Shown here in pieces: positions 19,683-30,042 of a stretch of DNA of 64,000 bases. The DNA comes from Desulfurellaceae bacterium bin18 (lineage in GTDB: Bacteria; Desulfobacterota; Binatia; Bin18). The notes below the pieces were generated by a model that was not told where the DNA came from, did no database searches, and saw only the letters and a list, made by a program, of their open reading frames with translations. Location: positions 51,019-115,018 of the forward strand of contig MPMI01000011.1 in the NCBI GenBank assembly GCA_002238415.1, in the 5' to 3' direction. Position 1 is the stretch's first letter; every line of letters starts with the position of its first letter. Both the position numbers and the translations under genes were made by a program.

Positions 19683-22600
19683 GCCCCGCAGGCGCAGCCG
19701 CGGACGCTCCGTGAGAGACCGAACCGGACCGAGCCGCGGGTGGGCCGAGGAGAGAAACTGACCGGTGGGGGGGGCCCGAGGAGAGAAACGCCCGGGTGGG
19801 GGAGGCGGTGTTCTTGCGTAACTGCGGGGGCGAGCCTATAGCCACCACTTGACCGCCGTGCACCCCGGCACCTGGCCCCAGGTCGATCACCACATCCGCA
19901 TTCTCAATAGTCTGCTCGTCGTGTTCGACGACCAGCACGGTGTTGCCACGTTCTTGCAGATTCCGCAGGGTATCAATCAGGCGGGCATTATCGCGCGGGT
20001 GCAGCCCGATGGTCGGTTCGTCCAGGATATAACACACCCCACACAGATTGGAGCCGAGCTGAGCGGCCAGACGAATCCGCTGCGCCTCCCCGCCGGACAA
20101 GGTATCCGCGCGGCGGTCCAAGGATAGATAGGACAGGCCGACCTGATTCAGAAAGCTGAGTCTGGGAACGATTTCTTTGAGAATCGGCCGCCCGATGAGC
20201 GTGTCACGCTCGGACAGCGACAGGTCCTGCAAACGACTGAGGCAGTCTGCCGCCGACAGACGCATCAGCCCCGGCAGCGACTGGCCACACACCTGTACGG
20301 CCCGCGCGCGTGGATTCAGACGCTCCCCCTGACATTCCGGACAAGCTGACTCACCCAGGAACTGCGACAGCGCGTATGATGAACCCGTATCCTCACCGTA
20401 GTCAAGCGTTTCATTCAGGATATCGAACGCCCCTTGCAGTCCCTGACCGTCCCCGGAAAGGACCAGCTGGCGCTGCTCCGCGTCCAGTTCGCAAAATGGC
20501 CGGTCGACTGGGACACCCATCTTCTTGAGTCTACGCAGGAGCTTGTTCTTGGCGCGTTTCAGCTCAGAACGGGCCAGCGGCAGGAGGGCGTCTTGTTTGA
20601 GCGACTTGCTCTCGTCCGGGACGACAAGTTCGGGATCGAACTCCCACAAAAATCCGGCGCCGGTGCAGTCCGGGCAGGCTCCCTGGCGGCTGTTAAAGGA
20701 AAACAGGCGAGGCTCAGGTTCTTCAAACCCGAGGCCGCAGGCGACACAGAAGAGATGCTCGCTATAGGTCCGCTCGTCTTCGCCGCACACGTGCACCGCA
20801 CCACTCCCGACCCGCAAGGCCGACTGGAGCAGCGTCTCGGTGTCACGCCGATTTCCGTTTGCGCCATTCACCAGCGTCTCGCCAATCACAATATCGATGT
20901 CGTGCTCTTTATAACGCTGCAAACTCTGTCCCGGTTCGATCGTCGTCGGACGGCCGTCGATGCGCGCCTGCTTGAAGCCCAGCTTGCGCGCCCCGGCTAA
21001 AATATCCTTGTGAAACCCCTTCCGCCCCCGCACCACCGGAGCGAAAAAAGTTGTTTTCTGGCCGTGAAAATCGGCCTGAATACGATCCAGGATTTGACTG
21101 CGGCTCTGAGCCGCCAGCGGCGATCCACACTGGGTACAATGCTGAACACCGATCTTGGCGTACAGCAGCCGCAAGTAGTGCGACAGTTCGGTCACGGTGG
21201 CAACGGTCGAATTCCGCCCGCCCCGACTCATCCGCTGCTCAATGGCCACCGTGGGCGGAATACCGGTCAGCAGGTCAACATTGGGCCGGGCGAGCACTTT
21301 AATAAATTGCCGCGAGTACGCAGACAGGCTGTCAATATAGCGTCGCTGGCCTTCGGCGTAGACCAAGTCAAACACCAGCGTCGACTTACCGGAGCCGGAC
21401 AGGCCCGTCACCACCACCATCTGGTCGCGCGGAATATCGACCGAAATGTCTTGCAGGTTGTGTTCCTTGGCTCCAATAATGGCAATGGACTTGCCGCTCC
21501 CGACCTCGGCGACAAGCGGCCGAGCCGGGGGCTTCGCTTTCCGCTGCTTCCGCTGCGGGCGCCGTCCTGCTGAACCCAAGACTTCCTTCAGATAGCGTCC
21601 GGTATGCGAGGCCCGGACCTCGGCCACCTCCTCCGGCGTCCCTTTGGCGATAACCGTCCCGCCACCGTCTCCCCCTTCGGGCCCGAGGTCTATCAAATAG
21701 TCGGCAGACTTAATGACCTCAAGGTTGTGCTCGATAATCAGGACCGAATGGCCGCACTCGACCAGTTGGTCGAACGCGTTGAGCAGTTTCTGGATATCGG
21801 CAAAATGCAGCCCGGTTGTCGGCTCATCAAAGATGAACAGTGTGCCGTGGGCGGCGGCGTCTTTGGAACGCTCCTTGGCAATATGCGTTGCCAGCTTCAG
21901 CCGCTGCGCCTCACCCCCGGACAGCGTGGTCAGCGCCTGGCCCAGACGCATATACTCCAGACCGACTGCGGCCAGCGGGCCCAGACGGCGCTTGAGCTCT
22001 TTTTGCTCCCCAAAAAATTCTATGGCTTCGGCAACGGTAAAATTCAGAATGTCGGTCAGACTCTTGCCCTTATAGCGGACCTCCAGCACCTCCGCCCGAT
22101 AACGTTTGCCCTGACACTCGGGGCAGGGGACATACACGTCCGAGAGAAACTGCATCTCGACCTTTTCAAAACCCTCGCCCTTGCACGACTCGCAGCGTCC
22201 GCCCTCAACGTTGAACGAGAAGGTACTCGGCGTATAGCCACGGACCCGCGCCAATTCGGTTTGCGACAAGAGACGCCGCACCGTGTCAAACGCCTTGGTG
22301 TAGGTGAGCAGGTTGGCTCGCGGAGTTGTACCGATGGCCGACTGATCGACAAAGATAATATCGGCCAACTGGTCGCCACCCAGGATGGCACGGCACGCAC
22401 CCGGAATGCCGACCGGCTCCCCGCGCTGTTTTTTGAGTCCGCGATACAGCACGTCTTCCACCAGCGTCGATTTGCCGGAGCCGGACACGCCGGTCAGACA
22501 TACCAGACAGCCGAGCGGAACGGCGACATCGATATCCTGAAGGTTATGCGCACTCGCTCCTCGGACGGTCAGCCTATGTTTTTTCCTGACGAGCCGGCGT

Positions 22601-24507
22601 TTCTGCGGGAGCGGAATGGTCAACCGTCCGGACAGGTATTGACCCGTCAGCGACTGCTTGTCTTTGAGCAGCCTGGTATACGGCCCGTTGAATACGATCT
22701 CGCCACCTTTTTCTCCGGCCAGGGGTCCCAGGTCGATGACGTTGTCGGTCTCGCGAATAATCTCCGGGTCATGCTCGACCACAACGACCGTATTCCCGTT
22801 GTCGCGCAGGTCTTGCAGAATACGGACCAGACGCTGGCTATCGCGCGGATGCAACCCGATAGACGGTTCGTCCAGAATATAGAGAGTGTTGACCAACGCG
22901 GAACCAATCGCCGTGGTGAGGTCCACGCGTTCCAGTTCGCCGCCGGACAGGGTGCGGGATTGCCGGTCCAGGGTCAGGTATTCAACCCCAACCTCGACCA
23001 GATAGCGTAGGCGTTTCCGAATCTCATCCAGCATGAGACAGGCGACCTGCTCCTGGTAGTCAGTCAGCTTGAGGGCGGCAAAGAATTCCGCGCACGACCC
23101 AATGCTCATCAGATTGATATCAGCCAGGGTTTTGCCCCCCACCCGATACAGCAGACTCTCCGGTTTGAGGCGCGCTCCCCGACAGTCTTCACACGAGAAA
23201 TAGCCCCGATAGCGGGCCAGAAAGACGCGCACATGCATTTTATACGTTTTGGTTTCCAGCCACTTAAACCAGCCTCGAACGCCGTAGTAGTCATCCTCGC
23301 CGTCCATGATGGCCTGCTGCTGCTCCTGACTGAGCGCCTGCCAGGCCACGTCGGTCGGAATGTCATGCTGCTCGCAAAAAGAGAACAGCTCGCGCCGCTC
23401 CCACTGCGCCGCTTTGATCCGCCAGGGCTTGATCGCCCCATGTTTCAGCGTCAGGGTCGGGTCGGGAACAATCAGCTCCGGGTCAATATCAATCGTGCGG
23501 CCAAACCCGCGGCAGGTCTCACACGCGCCGAGCGGGCTGTTGAACGAGAACATATTCGGCACGGGCTCTTGATAGGCGATGCCACACGCCGCGCACTCAA
23601 GCTGGTCCGAGAACGGCACCGCGGTGAAAGAGGAAACGTCTCCTTCATCGCGAGAAGAGGCGGGAGACGTTTCCTCTTTGTTGTCTTCATCCGGAAAAAG
23701 CAGCGTCAGGCGGCCCTTGCCATACTGAAAGGCTTGTTCGCAGGAATCGTGGATGCGCTTTTTGGAGCGGGTTTTCAGGGTCAGACGATCAACCAGGACG
23801 GTGCAGGTCTCCTGCGTAGCCTCGGGCCGTTCTGCCAGTTCCTGAATATCGACCGGTTTGCCAGCCACAACGATCCGATGAAAGCCGGACTGCAACAGGC
23901 CGCCCCGGACCTCTTCCCAGGGCAGGCTGGCCGGCGTTGACACGCTGAACGTGATCAGAAAGCGGCAGCCGTCCGGCTTCTCTTTACGCAGCTTTTTATA
24001 CACCGACTCAGCCGAATCGCGCTCCACCGGCTGACCGCATTCCCGGCAGTACAGGCTGCCTGTTTTGGCAAACAGGAGCTTGAGATGGTCGTGCAGTTCG
24101 GTCATGGTTCCGACGGTTGAGCGCGAGGTCCGCACCGGTCGGTTCTGGTCAATGGCAATGGCTGGTAGAATGCCGTCAATGCGCTCGACCTGGGGCTTGT
24201 CCATACGGTCGAGAAACTGCCGGGCATAGGCCGAGAAGCTCTCAACGTAGCGACGCTGACCCTCGGCATACAAGATATCGAAAGCCAGACTCGACTTACC
24301 CGACCCACTGACACCGGTCACCACAGTTAGCTGGTTCAAGGGAATCTGAACATCGATGTTTTTGAGATTGTTCTGGCGCGCGCCAGTTATCCGAATCGAG
24401 CCACCACCCGTCCCGTTGGTTTCCAATCCTGCCCTCCACGTATAGCAATCAGTGGCCAGGTCGAGATGTGGGGTCCACCTCTGCCGCCGGACCGTTGTTT
24501 CCTTCAT
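19648..24507 (-). CDS. uvrA: double-length (tandem-fused) UvrA, frameshifted before its last domain
   Basis: UvrA is the damage-recognition ATPase of nucleotide excision repair. This 1619-codon frame holds one whole UvrA and most of a second in one polypeptide. Copy 1: Walker A GVSGSGKS at 65-72, zinc modules CRECG, CAACG and ACETC, signature [11 protein letters not shown], second [16 protein letters not shown] and [11 protein letters not shown]. Copy 2 starts near residue 1020 with [13 protein letters not shown], and has CTQCG, CVACG, ACPDC and [11 protein letters not shown]. About the last 40 codons, after FLSSG, are out of frame (arginine/alanine-rich). Repaired, the protein would be about 1,940 residues with four ATPase domains. 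Tandem UvrA proteins are known, for instance in chlamydiae. Confidence 0.9.
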   Translation of the reverse strand: MKETTVRRQRWTPHLDLATDCYTWRAGLETNGTGGGSIRITGARQNNLKNIDVQIPLNQLTVVTGVSGSGKSSLAFDILYAEGQRRYVESFSAYARQFLDRMDKPQVERIDGILPAIAIDQNRPVRTSRSTVGTMTELHDHLKLLFAKTGSLYCRECGQPVERDSAESVYKKLRKEKPDGCRFLITFSVSTPASLPWEEVRGGLLQSGFHRIVVAGKPVDIQELAERPEATQETCTVLVDRLTLKTRSKKRIHDSCEQAFQYGKGRLTLLFPDEDNKEETSPASSRDEGDVSSFTAVPFSDQLECAACGIAYQEPVPNMFSFNSPLGACETCRGFGRTIDIDPELIVPDPTLTLKHGAIKPWRIKAAQWERRELFSFCEQHDIPTDVAWQALSQEQQQAIMDGEDDYYGVRGWFKWLETKTYKMHVRVFLARYRGYFSCEDCRGARLKPESLLYRVGGKTLADINLMSIGSCAEFFAALKLTDYQEQVACLMLDEIRKRLRYLVEVGVEYLTLDRQSRTLSGGELERVDLTTAIGSALVNTLYILDEPSIGLHPRDSQRLVRILQDLRDNGNTVVVVEHDPEIIRETDNVIDLGPLAGEKGGEIVFNGPYTRLLKDKQSLTGQYLSGRLTIPLPQKRRLVRKKHRLTVRGASAHNLQDIDVAVPLGCLVCLTGVSGSGKSTLVEDVLYRGLKKQRGEPVGIPGACRAILGGDQLADIIFVDQSAIGTTPRANLLTYTKAFDTVRRLLSQTELARVRGYTPSTFSFNVEGGRCESCKGEGFEKVEMQFLSDVYVPCPECQGKRYRAEVLEVRYKGKSLTDILNFTVAEAIEFFGEQKELKRRLGPLAAVGLEYMRLGQALTTLSGGEAQRLKLATHIAKERSKDAAAHGTLFIFDEPTTGLHFADIQKLLNAFDQLVECGHSVLIIEHNLEVIKSADYLIDLGPEGGDGGGTVIAKGTPEEVAEVRASHTGRYLKEVLGSAGRRPQRKQRKAKPPARPLVAEVGSGKSIAIIGAKEHNLQDISVDIPRDQMVVVTGLSGSGKSTLVFDLVYAEGQRRYIDSLSAYSRQFIKVLARPNVDLLTGIPPTVAIEQRMSRGGRNSTVATVTELSHYLRLLYAKIGVQHCTQCGSPLAAQSRSQILDRIQADFHGQKTTFFAPVVRGRKGFHKDILAGARKLGFKQARIDGRPTTIEPGQSLQRYKEHDIDIVIGETLVNGANGNRRDTETLLQSALRVGSGAVHVCGEDERTYSEHLFCVACGLGFEEPEPRLFSFNSRQGACPDCTGAGFLWEFDPELVVPDESKSLKQDALLPLARSELKRAKNKLLRRLKKMGVPVDRPFCELDAEQRQLVLSGDGQGLQGAFDILNETLDYGEDTGSSYALSQFLGESACPECQGERLNPRARAVQVCGQSLPGLMRLSAADCLSRLQDLSLSERDTLIGRPILKEIVPRLSFLNQVGLSYLSLDRRADTLSGGEAQRIRLAAQLGSNLCGVCYILDEPTIGLHPRDNARLIDTLRNLQERGNTVLVVEHDEQTIENADVVIDLGPGAGVHGGQVVAIGSPPQLRKNTASPTRAFLSSGPPHRSVSLLGPPAARSGSVSHGASAAAPAGRAREQPEEYRH
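19738..19795. repeat. 31-bp imperfect tandem duplication causing the uvrA frameshift
   Basis: The motif CGAGGAGAGAAAC occurs at 19746 and again at 19777, each flanked by GGTGGG and ACCG/CCCG-like bases, giving a period of 31 bp. Because 31 is not a multiple of three, the second copy shifts the reading frame. An eight-G run (19767-19774) lies inside the duplication, so a sequencing or assembly length error is an alternative cause. Read on the minus strand the copies encode PTRAFLSSG and PTGQFLSSA, the expected UvrA inter-domain linker. Confidence 0.8.
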
Positions 24508-24680
24508 ACTGAGCCGGGCCGGTTCCGTCTAGTCGGGCCGACAGTTTCTCATTGATGACGCGAATAGGTATCTTCCTAACCGAGCTAGCAGACTATAGTC
24601 TCTCGTTGGTTTGGTGTTTTACCTCACAGCGAGGAAACAATATTAAGATCGAGAATAGAGACCAGAGAGGAGACATTATA

Positions 24681-26345
24681 GTGGGACAATCATATATTTG
24701 GATTTGGTTAACGTTTTTCTACCTGTTTATTTTAGCGGAGCCTGTTTACGCCGAAGAGCAGAATACGGCGGCTATAGCGGGTGATGCACCAGTCCCTTTG
24801 TTCGAGGATCTGGGCATCTACCACCGTCCTATCACTACAAAGTCAGAACTGGCTCAGCGTTATTTTAATCAGGGCTTTCGCTTAGTGTATGGCTTCAACC
24901 ATAATGAAGCGATTCGGGCCTTTAAGGAAGTCATTCGGCTCGACCCGAACTGTGCTATGGGCTATTGGGGTGTAGCGCTTTCACTTGGCCCAAATATCAA
25001 TGATCGCATGCCAGCGGAGCGCGGCAAGCAAGCTTTTGAGGCCATTCAGCAGGCCATTACCCGAGCGCGCTATGCTGGGGACCACGAGCGAGCCTATATT
25101 GAGGCACTGGCTACACGCTATGTATCCGATCCAGAAAAAGCGGATCGGAAAGAACTGGATAAGGCCTATGCAGAAGCCATGCGCGGCTTACACCAACGCT
25201 ACCCTCACGATCTTGATGCTACCACTTTGTTTGCCGCGTCTCTCATGAACGTTCGCCCCTGGGATTACTGGACACCCGATAGTCAACCGAAAGACGGCAC
25301 CCTAGAACTTGTTGCTGCGCTCGAAAGCGTGCTGGAACGCGATCCAGATCATATTGGGGCTATTCATTACTACATCCATGCGGTTGAAGCCTCTGCACGG
25401 CCGGAGCGCGCGCTCCCCTACGCGCGGCGGCTAGCGGCCCAGATTCCAGGCTCAGGCCACCTTGTCCACATGCCTTCCCATATCTACAACCGGGTTGGAC
25501 TGTATGAAGAGGCAGCAGAGAGCAATGCCCGGGCGATTGAGGTGGATGAAGCCTATATCGAGAAAGAACAGCCGCAGGGCATCTACCCGCTGGTGTATTA
25601 CCCACATAACATCGACTTTCTGTGGTCAGCGCGGCAAATGTCAGGCCGGAGTGCAGAAGCGATTGCAGCCGCCCGCAGGCTGGCAGACCGTACCACGACG
25701 GAAGTCGCTCGCATGGTGCCGCCCTTAGAAGGCTGGACCGCCATGCCGTTGTGCGCGTTGGTTCGGTTTGGCAAATGGGACGATATTCTCAATGAACCAC
25801 AGCCCCCGGAAGACCTCGTCTATATGACAGCGATCTGGCATTATGCCCGCGCTCTGGCTTTGACGGCAAAAGACAGAATTGAAGACGCGAAAAAAGAACA
25901 GGTAAAGTTAGAGGCTATCGCTAAAGATATCCCTGAAGATCGCATGATGATGGGCCGGAATGTCGCCGCCAAGCTCCTCTCTATTGCATCGCATGTGGTG
26001 GCAGGCGAGTTGGCGGCCAAGCAGGGCCAAACCGACCAGGCAATCAACCACCTCGAAGCCGCCGTCCACGTTCAGGATACGCTGGCTTATAACGAGCCGC
26101 CGGCCTGGTATTACCCGGTCCGCCAGAACTTGGGCGCCGTCCTGCTAGCTGCGGGGAGGTCAGCCGAAGCAGAGCAAGTGTATCGCAAAGATCTTGAACA
26201 GTATCCTGACAATGGCTGGTCGCTGTACGGCTTGTCCCAGAGCTTGCGGGCTCAAGGAAAGAAGAAAGATGCCCAAGCCACTGCCGGGCGATTTAAAAAA
26301 TCCTGGAGTAAAGCGGATGTGGAACTGACGGCGTCTCGATTTTAA
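24681..26345 (+). CDS. secreted tetratricopeptide-repeat protein
   Basis: From GTG 24681 (site GAGAGGAGAC) the product is 554 residues. It has a signal peptide (about 1-23, WIWLTFFYLFILAEPVYA, cleavage before EEQN). TPR-type helices follow: YFNQGFRLVYGFNHNEAIRAF, FKEVIRLDPNCAMGYWGVAL, and a pair near the C-terminus (GQTDQAINHLEAAVHV and RSAEAEQVYRKDLEQYPDN). It is probably a periplasmic scaffold or binding protein; no catalytic motif is seen. The frame is open back to 24552, but only the GTG start gives a proper signal peptide. The first 150 bases are AT-rich compared with the surroundings. Confidence 0.8.
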   Translation: MGQSYIWIWLTFFYLFILAEPVYAEEQNTAAIAGDAPVPLFEDLGIYHRPITTKSELAQRYFNQGFRLVYGFNHNEAIRAFKEVIRLDPNCAMGYWGVALSLGPNINDRMPAERGKQAFEAIQQAITRARYAGDHERAYIEALATRYVSDPEKADRKELDKAYAEAMRGLHQRYPHDLDATTLFAASLMNVRPWDYWTPDSQPKDGTLELVAALESVLERDPDHIGAIHYYIHAVEASARPERALPYARRLAAQIPGSGHLVHMPSHIYNRVGLYEEAAESNARAIEVDEAYIEKEQPQGIYPLVYYPHNIDFLWSARQMSGRSAEAIAAARRLADRTTTEVARMVPPLEGWTAMPLCALVRFGKWDDILNEPQPPEDLVYMTAIWHYARALALTAKDRIEDAKKEQVKLEAIAKDIPEDRMMMGRNVAAKLLSIASHVVAGELAAKQGQTDQAINHLEAAVHVQDTLAYNEPPAWYYPVRQNLGAVLLAAGRSAEAEQVYRKDLEQYPDNGWSLYGLSQSLRAQGKKKDAQATAGRFKKSWSKADVELTASRF

Positions 26346-26462
26346 TCAGCAAAGCCAACGGCAATCTTCCAGAAATCTCCATAACAATCTCTCCTCACCC
26401 ACGCCTTGACATACCGCCAGGAGTGAGGGGAGTTTCATCTTATCCGTCTACTCTCCACCTCC

Positions 26463-27800
26463 ATGTCACACTCACCCCAACGTATCCTCTTCGTCACCGA
26501 GCCGGGCATGGGTCATGTCCATCCGGTGTTGCCGGTGATGCACAACCTCCAGGCCAGAGGCCACGCCGTTGCCTTGGCTACCAGCCAGCTCTATCAGGAG
26601 CGCATTGAGCGCGAGGGCCTGCCATTCTATCCCCTCGGCCCCCACTACTCTGAAGAACGCTTAGAGGAATTTTTTCCACTCATTCGCTACCTGCGCATTC
26701 ATTATCTGCGCGTGAGCTACGACTTTTTACGCATCTTCATGGCTTCAATACCCACGCGTATCCCGGAACTCCGACAGATTACTCAGGTCTTCCGGCCCCG
26801 CGTTGTTGTGGCTGGGCCGTTGACCTTTGCCGCCCAGCTTTTTTGCGAGCAGCAGGCATTACCGTGGGCCGTGCTGAGCCCCATGACCCACTTCATGTCC
26901 CCGAGTCTATATGCCCCTCCGGCCGGCTTTCCGCGAGTAGAGACCATGCCCGCGGTCCTCCGTTTTCCCTATCGGCTCGGACTCAAAGGCGCGCTCCGCG
27001 CGGCCACGACGCTAATGGCTCCGTGGCGCTTTGCCCTGAATCGTTATCGCCGGCAGCTTGGACTCCCCCCCCATGCCGACCCACTCTCACCCCAGGTCGT
27101 CGCCCCGTCCTTACTCACCCATACCTGTAGTCGGGAATATGATTACAATCGGCCCGACCTGCCGCCCCAGGTGCATTATGTTGGTCCATCGGTATGGGAC
27201 CGGCCGATTGAGTGGGAGGTTCCAAGGTGGCTGGCAAACATGTCGCCGAACAAGCCGCTTGTGTATGTCACTCTTGGCTCCGTTTTTAATACGCGCCTGA
27301 GCGTCTTCCGAAAGATTATTCGCGCCCTGGGTCAGCTCGACATCTTTGGGCTGGTTGTCACCGGCCCCGGTTGTCCTCCCGATCTATTCTCGACTGTTCC
27401 GTCCAACGTGCGTATCGAGTCGTATATTCCGCAAACGGCGCTGCAAGCAGAGCCAAAAACCCGTCCGGCTCTGATCATTTCGCACGGTGGGGTGAACACT
27501 GTGCTGACGGCGCTGTCCGAGGGGATTCCGCTGTTGTGCATTCCCCTCGGCGCAGACCAGCCCGACAATGCCCAGCGCTGTGTCGATGCCGGAGCCGGGC
27601 TGCGGCTGGACAGACGCCTGCTGACGACCGCCCGGCTCAAACGCGCCATCCACACCATACTCGGCCAGGACTCCTTCACCCGTCAGGCGGAGCACATGCA
27701 ACGCACCCTACGCCGGCACAACGGTCCCGAGGAAGCCGCGAATCTTATTCTTCGCCTGGCTGAAACCAGGACAGCAGTCCACCGCACCTCCCTTGACTAG
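26463..27800 (+). CDS. UDP-glycosyltransferase (MGT/UGT-like, GT1 family)
   Basis: This GT-B fold glycosyltransferase transfers a sugar from a nucleotide donor to a small molecule. The 445-residue protein has the N-terminal acceptor domain (FVTEPGMGHVHPVLPVMHNL) and the C-terminal donor-binding signature HGGVNTVLTALSEGIPLLCI followed by PLGADQPDNAQ. The His-Gly-Gly motif and the D-Q pair fit macrolide-glycosyltransferase-like enzymes. The acceptor is unknown. It is followed by FMN reductase, ketopantoate reductase-like, VOC and alcohol dehydrogenase genes, all on the same strand but with gaps of 26-117 bases. Confidence 0.85.
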   Translation: MSHSPQRILFVTEPGMGHVHPVLPVMHNLQARGHAVALATSQLYQERIEREGLPFYPLGPHYSEERLEEFFPLIRYLRIHYLRVSYDFLRIFMASIPTRIPELRQITQVFRPRVVVAGPLTFAAQLFCEQQALPWAVLSPMTHFMSPSLYAPPAGFPRVETMPAVLRFPYRLGLKGALRAATTLMAPWRFALNRYRRQLGLPPHADPLSPQVVAPSLLTHTCSREYDYNRPDLPPQVHYVGPSVWDRPIEWEVPRWLANMSPNKPLVYVTLGSVFNTRLSVFRKIIRALGQLDIFGLVVTGPGCPPDLFSTVPSNVRIESYIPQTALQAEPKTRPALIISHGGVNTVLTALSEGIPLLCIPLGADQPDNAQRCVDAGAGLRLDRRLLTTARLKRAIHTILGQDSFTRQAEHMQRTLRRHNGPEEAANLILRLAETRTAVHRTSLD

Positions 27801-27862
27801 GGGCCAGTGGTTCTCTTTCGGTACGTGACGGGGTATAGCAAGGGAAAGAAGAAGGAGTACCC

Positions 27863-28450
27863 ATGACCACACTGCTCGGTATTTCAGGCAGTCTCACGGC
27901 TGGCGGCAGTACTCGGACCGTTGTCGATGCCGCGCTGGCAGCCGCGCAAGCACACACTCCGGATATCACGACCGACGTGATCGATCTGCGTGACGTGACC
28001 ATCTCTTTTTGTGACGGGCGGCCACCCGAAGACTACCCGGACGATACTCCCCACGTGCTTGAACGCATCAGCGCGGCCGACGCCTATATCATCGGCACGC
28101 CTATCTACCGGGGCTCCTATACCGGTGCTCTCAAGAACCTGCTCGACCACATTCCGGTCGAAGCCTTTATGGGCAAGGTCGCCGGTTTGATTGGGAACGC
28201 CTATACCGACCATCACTACCTCAGCATCGACCAGGAGATGAAACCAGTATTGGCCTGGTTCAATATGCATATCGTCCCTGGCAGTGTGTATGTTCGAGCC
28301 GATCAGATGCAGGGCGGAGAGATTACCGATGAGCGGATACGGGATCACCTGCGTCAGCTTGGGGAGGCCGTCATCAGGCTGTGCCACAGCCTGCAAGACA
28401 GTCCCCAAGGCCCCCCGCCATTGGTCCTATGGCCGCGAAAGAAATCCTAA
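27863..28450 (+). CDS. NADPH-dependent FMN reductase family protein
   Basis: This 195-residue flavodoxin-fold protein has the family N-terminus LLGISGSLTAGGSTRTVVDA, which binds the FMN phosphate, and IGTPIYRGSYTGALKNLLDHI over the flavin ring. It probably reduces FMN or quinone-like substrates with NAD(P)H, as SsuE or azoreductase-type enzymes do. A GAAGAAGGAG site precedes ATG 27863. The exact substrate cannot be told. Confidence 0.85.
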   Translation: MTTLLGISGSLTAGGSTRTVVDAALAAAQAHTPDITTDVIDLRDVTISFCDGRPPEDYPDDTPHVLERISAADAYIIGTPIYRGSYTGALKNLLDHIPVEAFMGKVAGLIGNAYTDHHYLSIDQEMKPVLAWFNMHIVPGSVYVRADQMQGGEITDERIRDHLRQLGEAVIRLCHSLQDSPQGPPPLVLWPRKKS

Positions 28451-28512
28451 ATTCTCCGATATTGTGAAATCCAGGAGCGAGGTAGCATATACTCCTCCCC
28501 TTCCCGCTTTTC

Positions 28513-28541
28513 TTGACGCCGGGCCATTGGCGGCATACCCT
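28513..28541 (+). promoter_or_regulatory. candidate promoter for the panE-like gene
   Basis: TTGACG (28513-28518), a 17-base spacer and TACCCT (28536-28541) lie 27 bases before the ketopantoate reductase-like gene, in a 117-base gap. This suggests a separate transcript for the last three oxidoreductase genes of the run. Confidence 0.4.
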
Positions 28542-28567
28542 AGCGCCCGGCACAGGAGGAAGACCGG

Positions 28568-29566
28568 ATGCGGTTTGTGATCTTCGGGGCGGGTGCGGTC
28601 GGCAGTACGGTCGGCGCCCATCTCTCAAAAGCCGGAACGGATGTTCTGCTTATTGGAGACCCACCCCATATTGAGAAAATCCGGGCGGACGGACTGAAAA
28701 TGTCCGGCAAGTATGGTGAGTTTGTGACCGCGCCAGCGGCCTGTTCCGCTGTGGACGACTGGCAGGTCCAACCGGACGACATTGTTTTCCTGTGTGTCAA
28801 AACCTATGACACTTCGGTTGCCATCGAGCAACTACGCGCCAAGGTCCCGCTCGATACTCCCATTTTCTGTCTCCAGAATACCATGACCAATGAAGAGTTG
28901 GTGGTCGAGCATTTCAGCCAGGTCTATGGCGCAGCTCTGCACCTGGGGGCCCGTTTTGTCTTTCCCGGTGAGGTTGGCCATCTGGGCGGCAACTCGCTGG
29001 TGATTGGCCGCCATCCCCGCGGTCTTGACGAGACCGCGGAGCGGGTCGTGGCCGCCCTGCAAGCTGCCAATATGGGCGGAACGCTGACAGACGATATTCA
29101 GGCCTGCAAGTGGGCGAAATTTTGTATCAATCTGATGAACGCGCCGACCGCGATTCTCGACCGCTCCGGGCCGGAGCTGCTGAACGACCCTGGCTCGCGC
29201 CGCTTGTGCGGCGATATGCTGGCGGAAGCCCAGCACGTCCTGGCTCGGGCCGAGATCAAACTCAAAACCTTGCCCGGTGACCAGCCCTTGCCGGATATGG
29301 TGGCCGCATTGAGTCGGACCGACTTTACCCCACAGCCCTTGCCCGATCGCTCGACTCATGTTTTCCCGTCCATGTGGCAGGACGTGTTCTGTCGGCGGGG
29401 CAGAACGGAGGCGCGCTATCTGAACGGGCGGGTCCACGCGATGGGCCAGCAGTTCGGGATTGCCACCCCGATCAACACTCTCCTTACTCAGGTGGTAGAC
29501 ACAATGGCGGAGCGACGGGAACTGCCGGGGACGTATACGCTGTCTGATTTGCGCAATATGCTGTAA
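28568..29566 (+). CDS. ketopantoate reductase family (PanE/ApbA-like) protein
   Basis: This NADP-dependent 2-oxoacid reductase has PanE architecture. The 332-residue product starts with a Rossmann motif FGAGAVGSTVGAHLSKAG. It has CVKTYDTSVAIEQL and the catalytic lysine region KWAKFCINLMNAPTAI, then a helical C-terminal domain with SMWQDVFCRRGRTEARYLNG, equivalent to the conserved SS-Q-D-R-TE-NG pattern. True pantothenate synthesis is uncertain, because paralogues of this type act on other substrates and no panB or panC is near. An AGGAGGA site precedes the start. Confidence 0.82.
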   Translation: MRFVIFGAGAVGSTVGAHLSKAGTDVLLIGDPPHIEKIRADGLKMSGKYGEFVTAPAACSAVDDWQVQPDDIVFLCVKTYDTSVAIEQLRAKVPLDTPIFCLQNTMTNEELVVEHFSQVYGAALHLGARFVFPGEVGHLGGNSLVIGRHPRGLDETAERVVAALQAANMGGTLTDDIQACKWAKFCINLMNAPTAILDRSGPELLNDPGSRRLCGDMLAEAQHVLARAEIKLKTLPGDQPLPDMVAALSRTDFTPQPLPDRSTHVFPSMWQDVFCRRGRTEARYLNGRVHAMGQQFGIATPINTLLTQVVDTMAERRELPGTYTLSDLRNML

Positions 29567-29596
29567 CCCGCCAGTCGACAACCCGGACGTGCACTC

Positions 29597-30016
29597 ATGC
29601 CAAGCGTTCCCTTTCACCTCGCCCTCCCGGTTCGTGACCTGGAAGCTGCCCGGGCCTTTTATGTTGACCTGCTGGGCTGTTCGGTTGGCCGCGAGAGCGC
29701 GACCTGGATTGATTTCAGTTTTTTCGGACACCAGGTCACAACGCATCTTTCTCCGGAAGAACCCCAACCCGCGGCCACCAATCCGGTCGACGGCCAGCAG
29801 GTTCCGGTGCGGCATTTTGGTGTGATTCTCGACTGGGACGCCTGGCAGGCATTGGCTGAGCGGCTGACACAGACGGGCGTCTCGTTCTTGATTGAGCCCT
29901 ACATTCGTTTTCGCGGCCAGGTTGGTGAACAGGCCACCATGTTTCTCTTGGACCCCAGCCAGAACGGGCTGGAGTTCAAAGCGTTTCGAGACCAAGGGCA
30001 GATCTTTGCCCGATAG
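29597..30016 (+). CDS. VOC (glyoxalase/dioxygenase) family protein
   Basis: This 139-residue protein has paired beta-alpha-beta-beta-beta modules of the vicinal oxygen chelate fold: [22 protein letters not shown] at the N-terminus (His near residue 6 as a metal ligand) and [18 protein letters not shown], with a final [15 protein letters not shown] whose Glu is the usual metal ligand. It could be a dioxygenase or glyoxalase-like isomerase. It lies 30 bases behind the PanE-like gene and 26 before an alcohol dehydrogenase. Confidence 0.85.
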   Translation: MPSVPFHLALPVRDLEAARAFYVDLLGCSVGRESATWIDFSFFGHQVTTHLSPEEPQPAATNPVDGQQVPVRHFGVILDWDAWQALAERLTQTGVSFLIEPYIRFRGQVGEQATMFLLDPSQNGLEFKAFRDQGQIFAR

Positions 30017-30042
30017 AAATCAGTGAAAAACAGGAGGATGCT

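Noticed and set aside
19738..19795. Programmed ribosomal frameshift in uvrA
   Set aside because: A G-run exists, but the 31-bp duplication explains the shift on its own and no slippery heptamer with a downstream structure was recognised.
21604..23010. 468-codon plus-strand open frame opposite uvrA
   Set aside because: It is antisense to conserved UvrA domains and its translation has no recognisable domain or start context.
28832..29995. 387-codon minus-strand frame across the PanE-like and VOC genes
   Set aside because: It spans two well-supported genes on the other strand and resembles no protein family.
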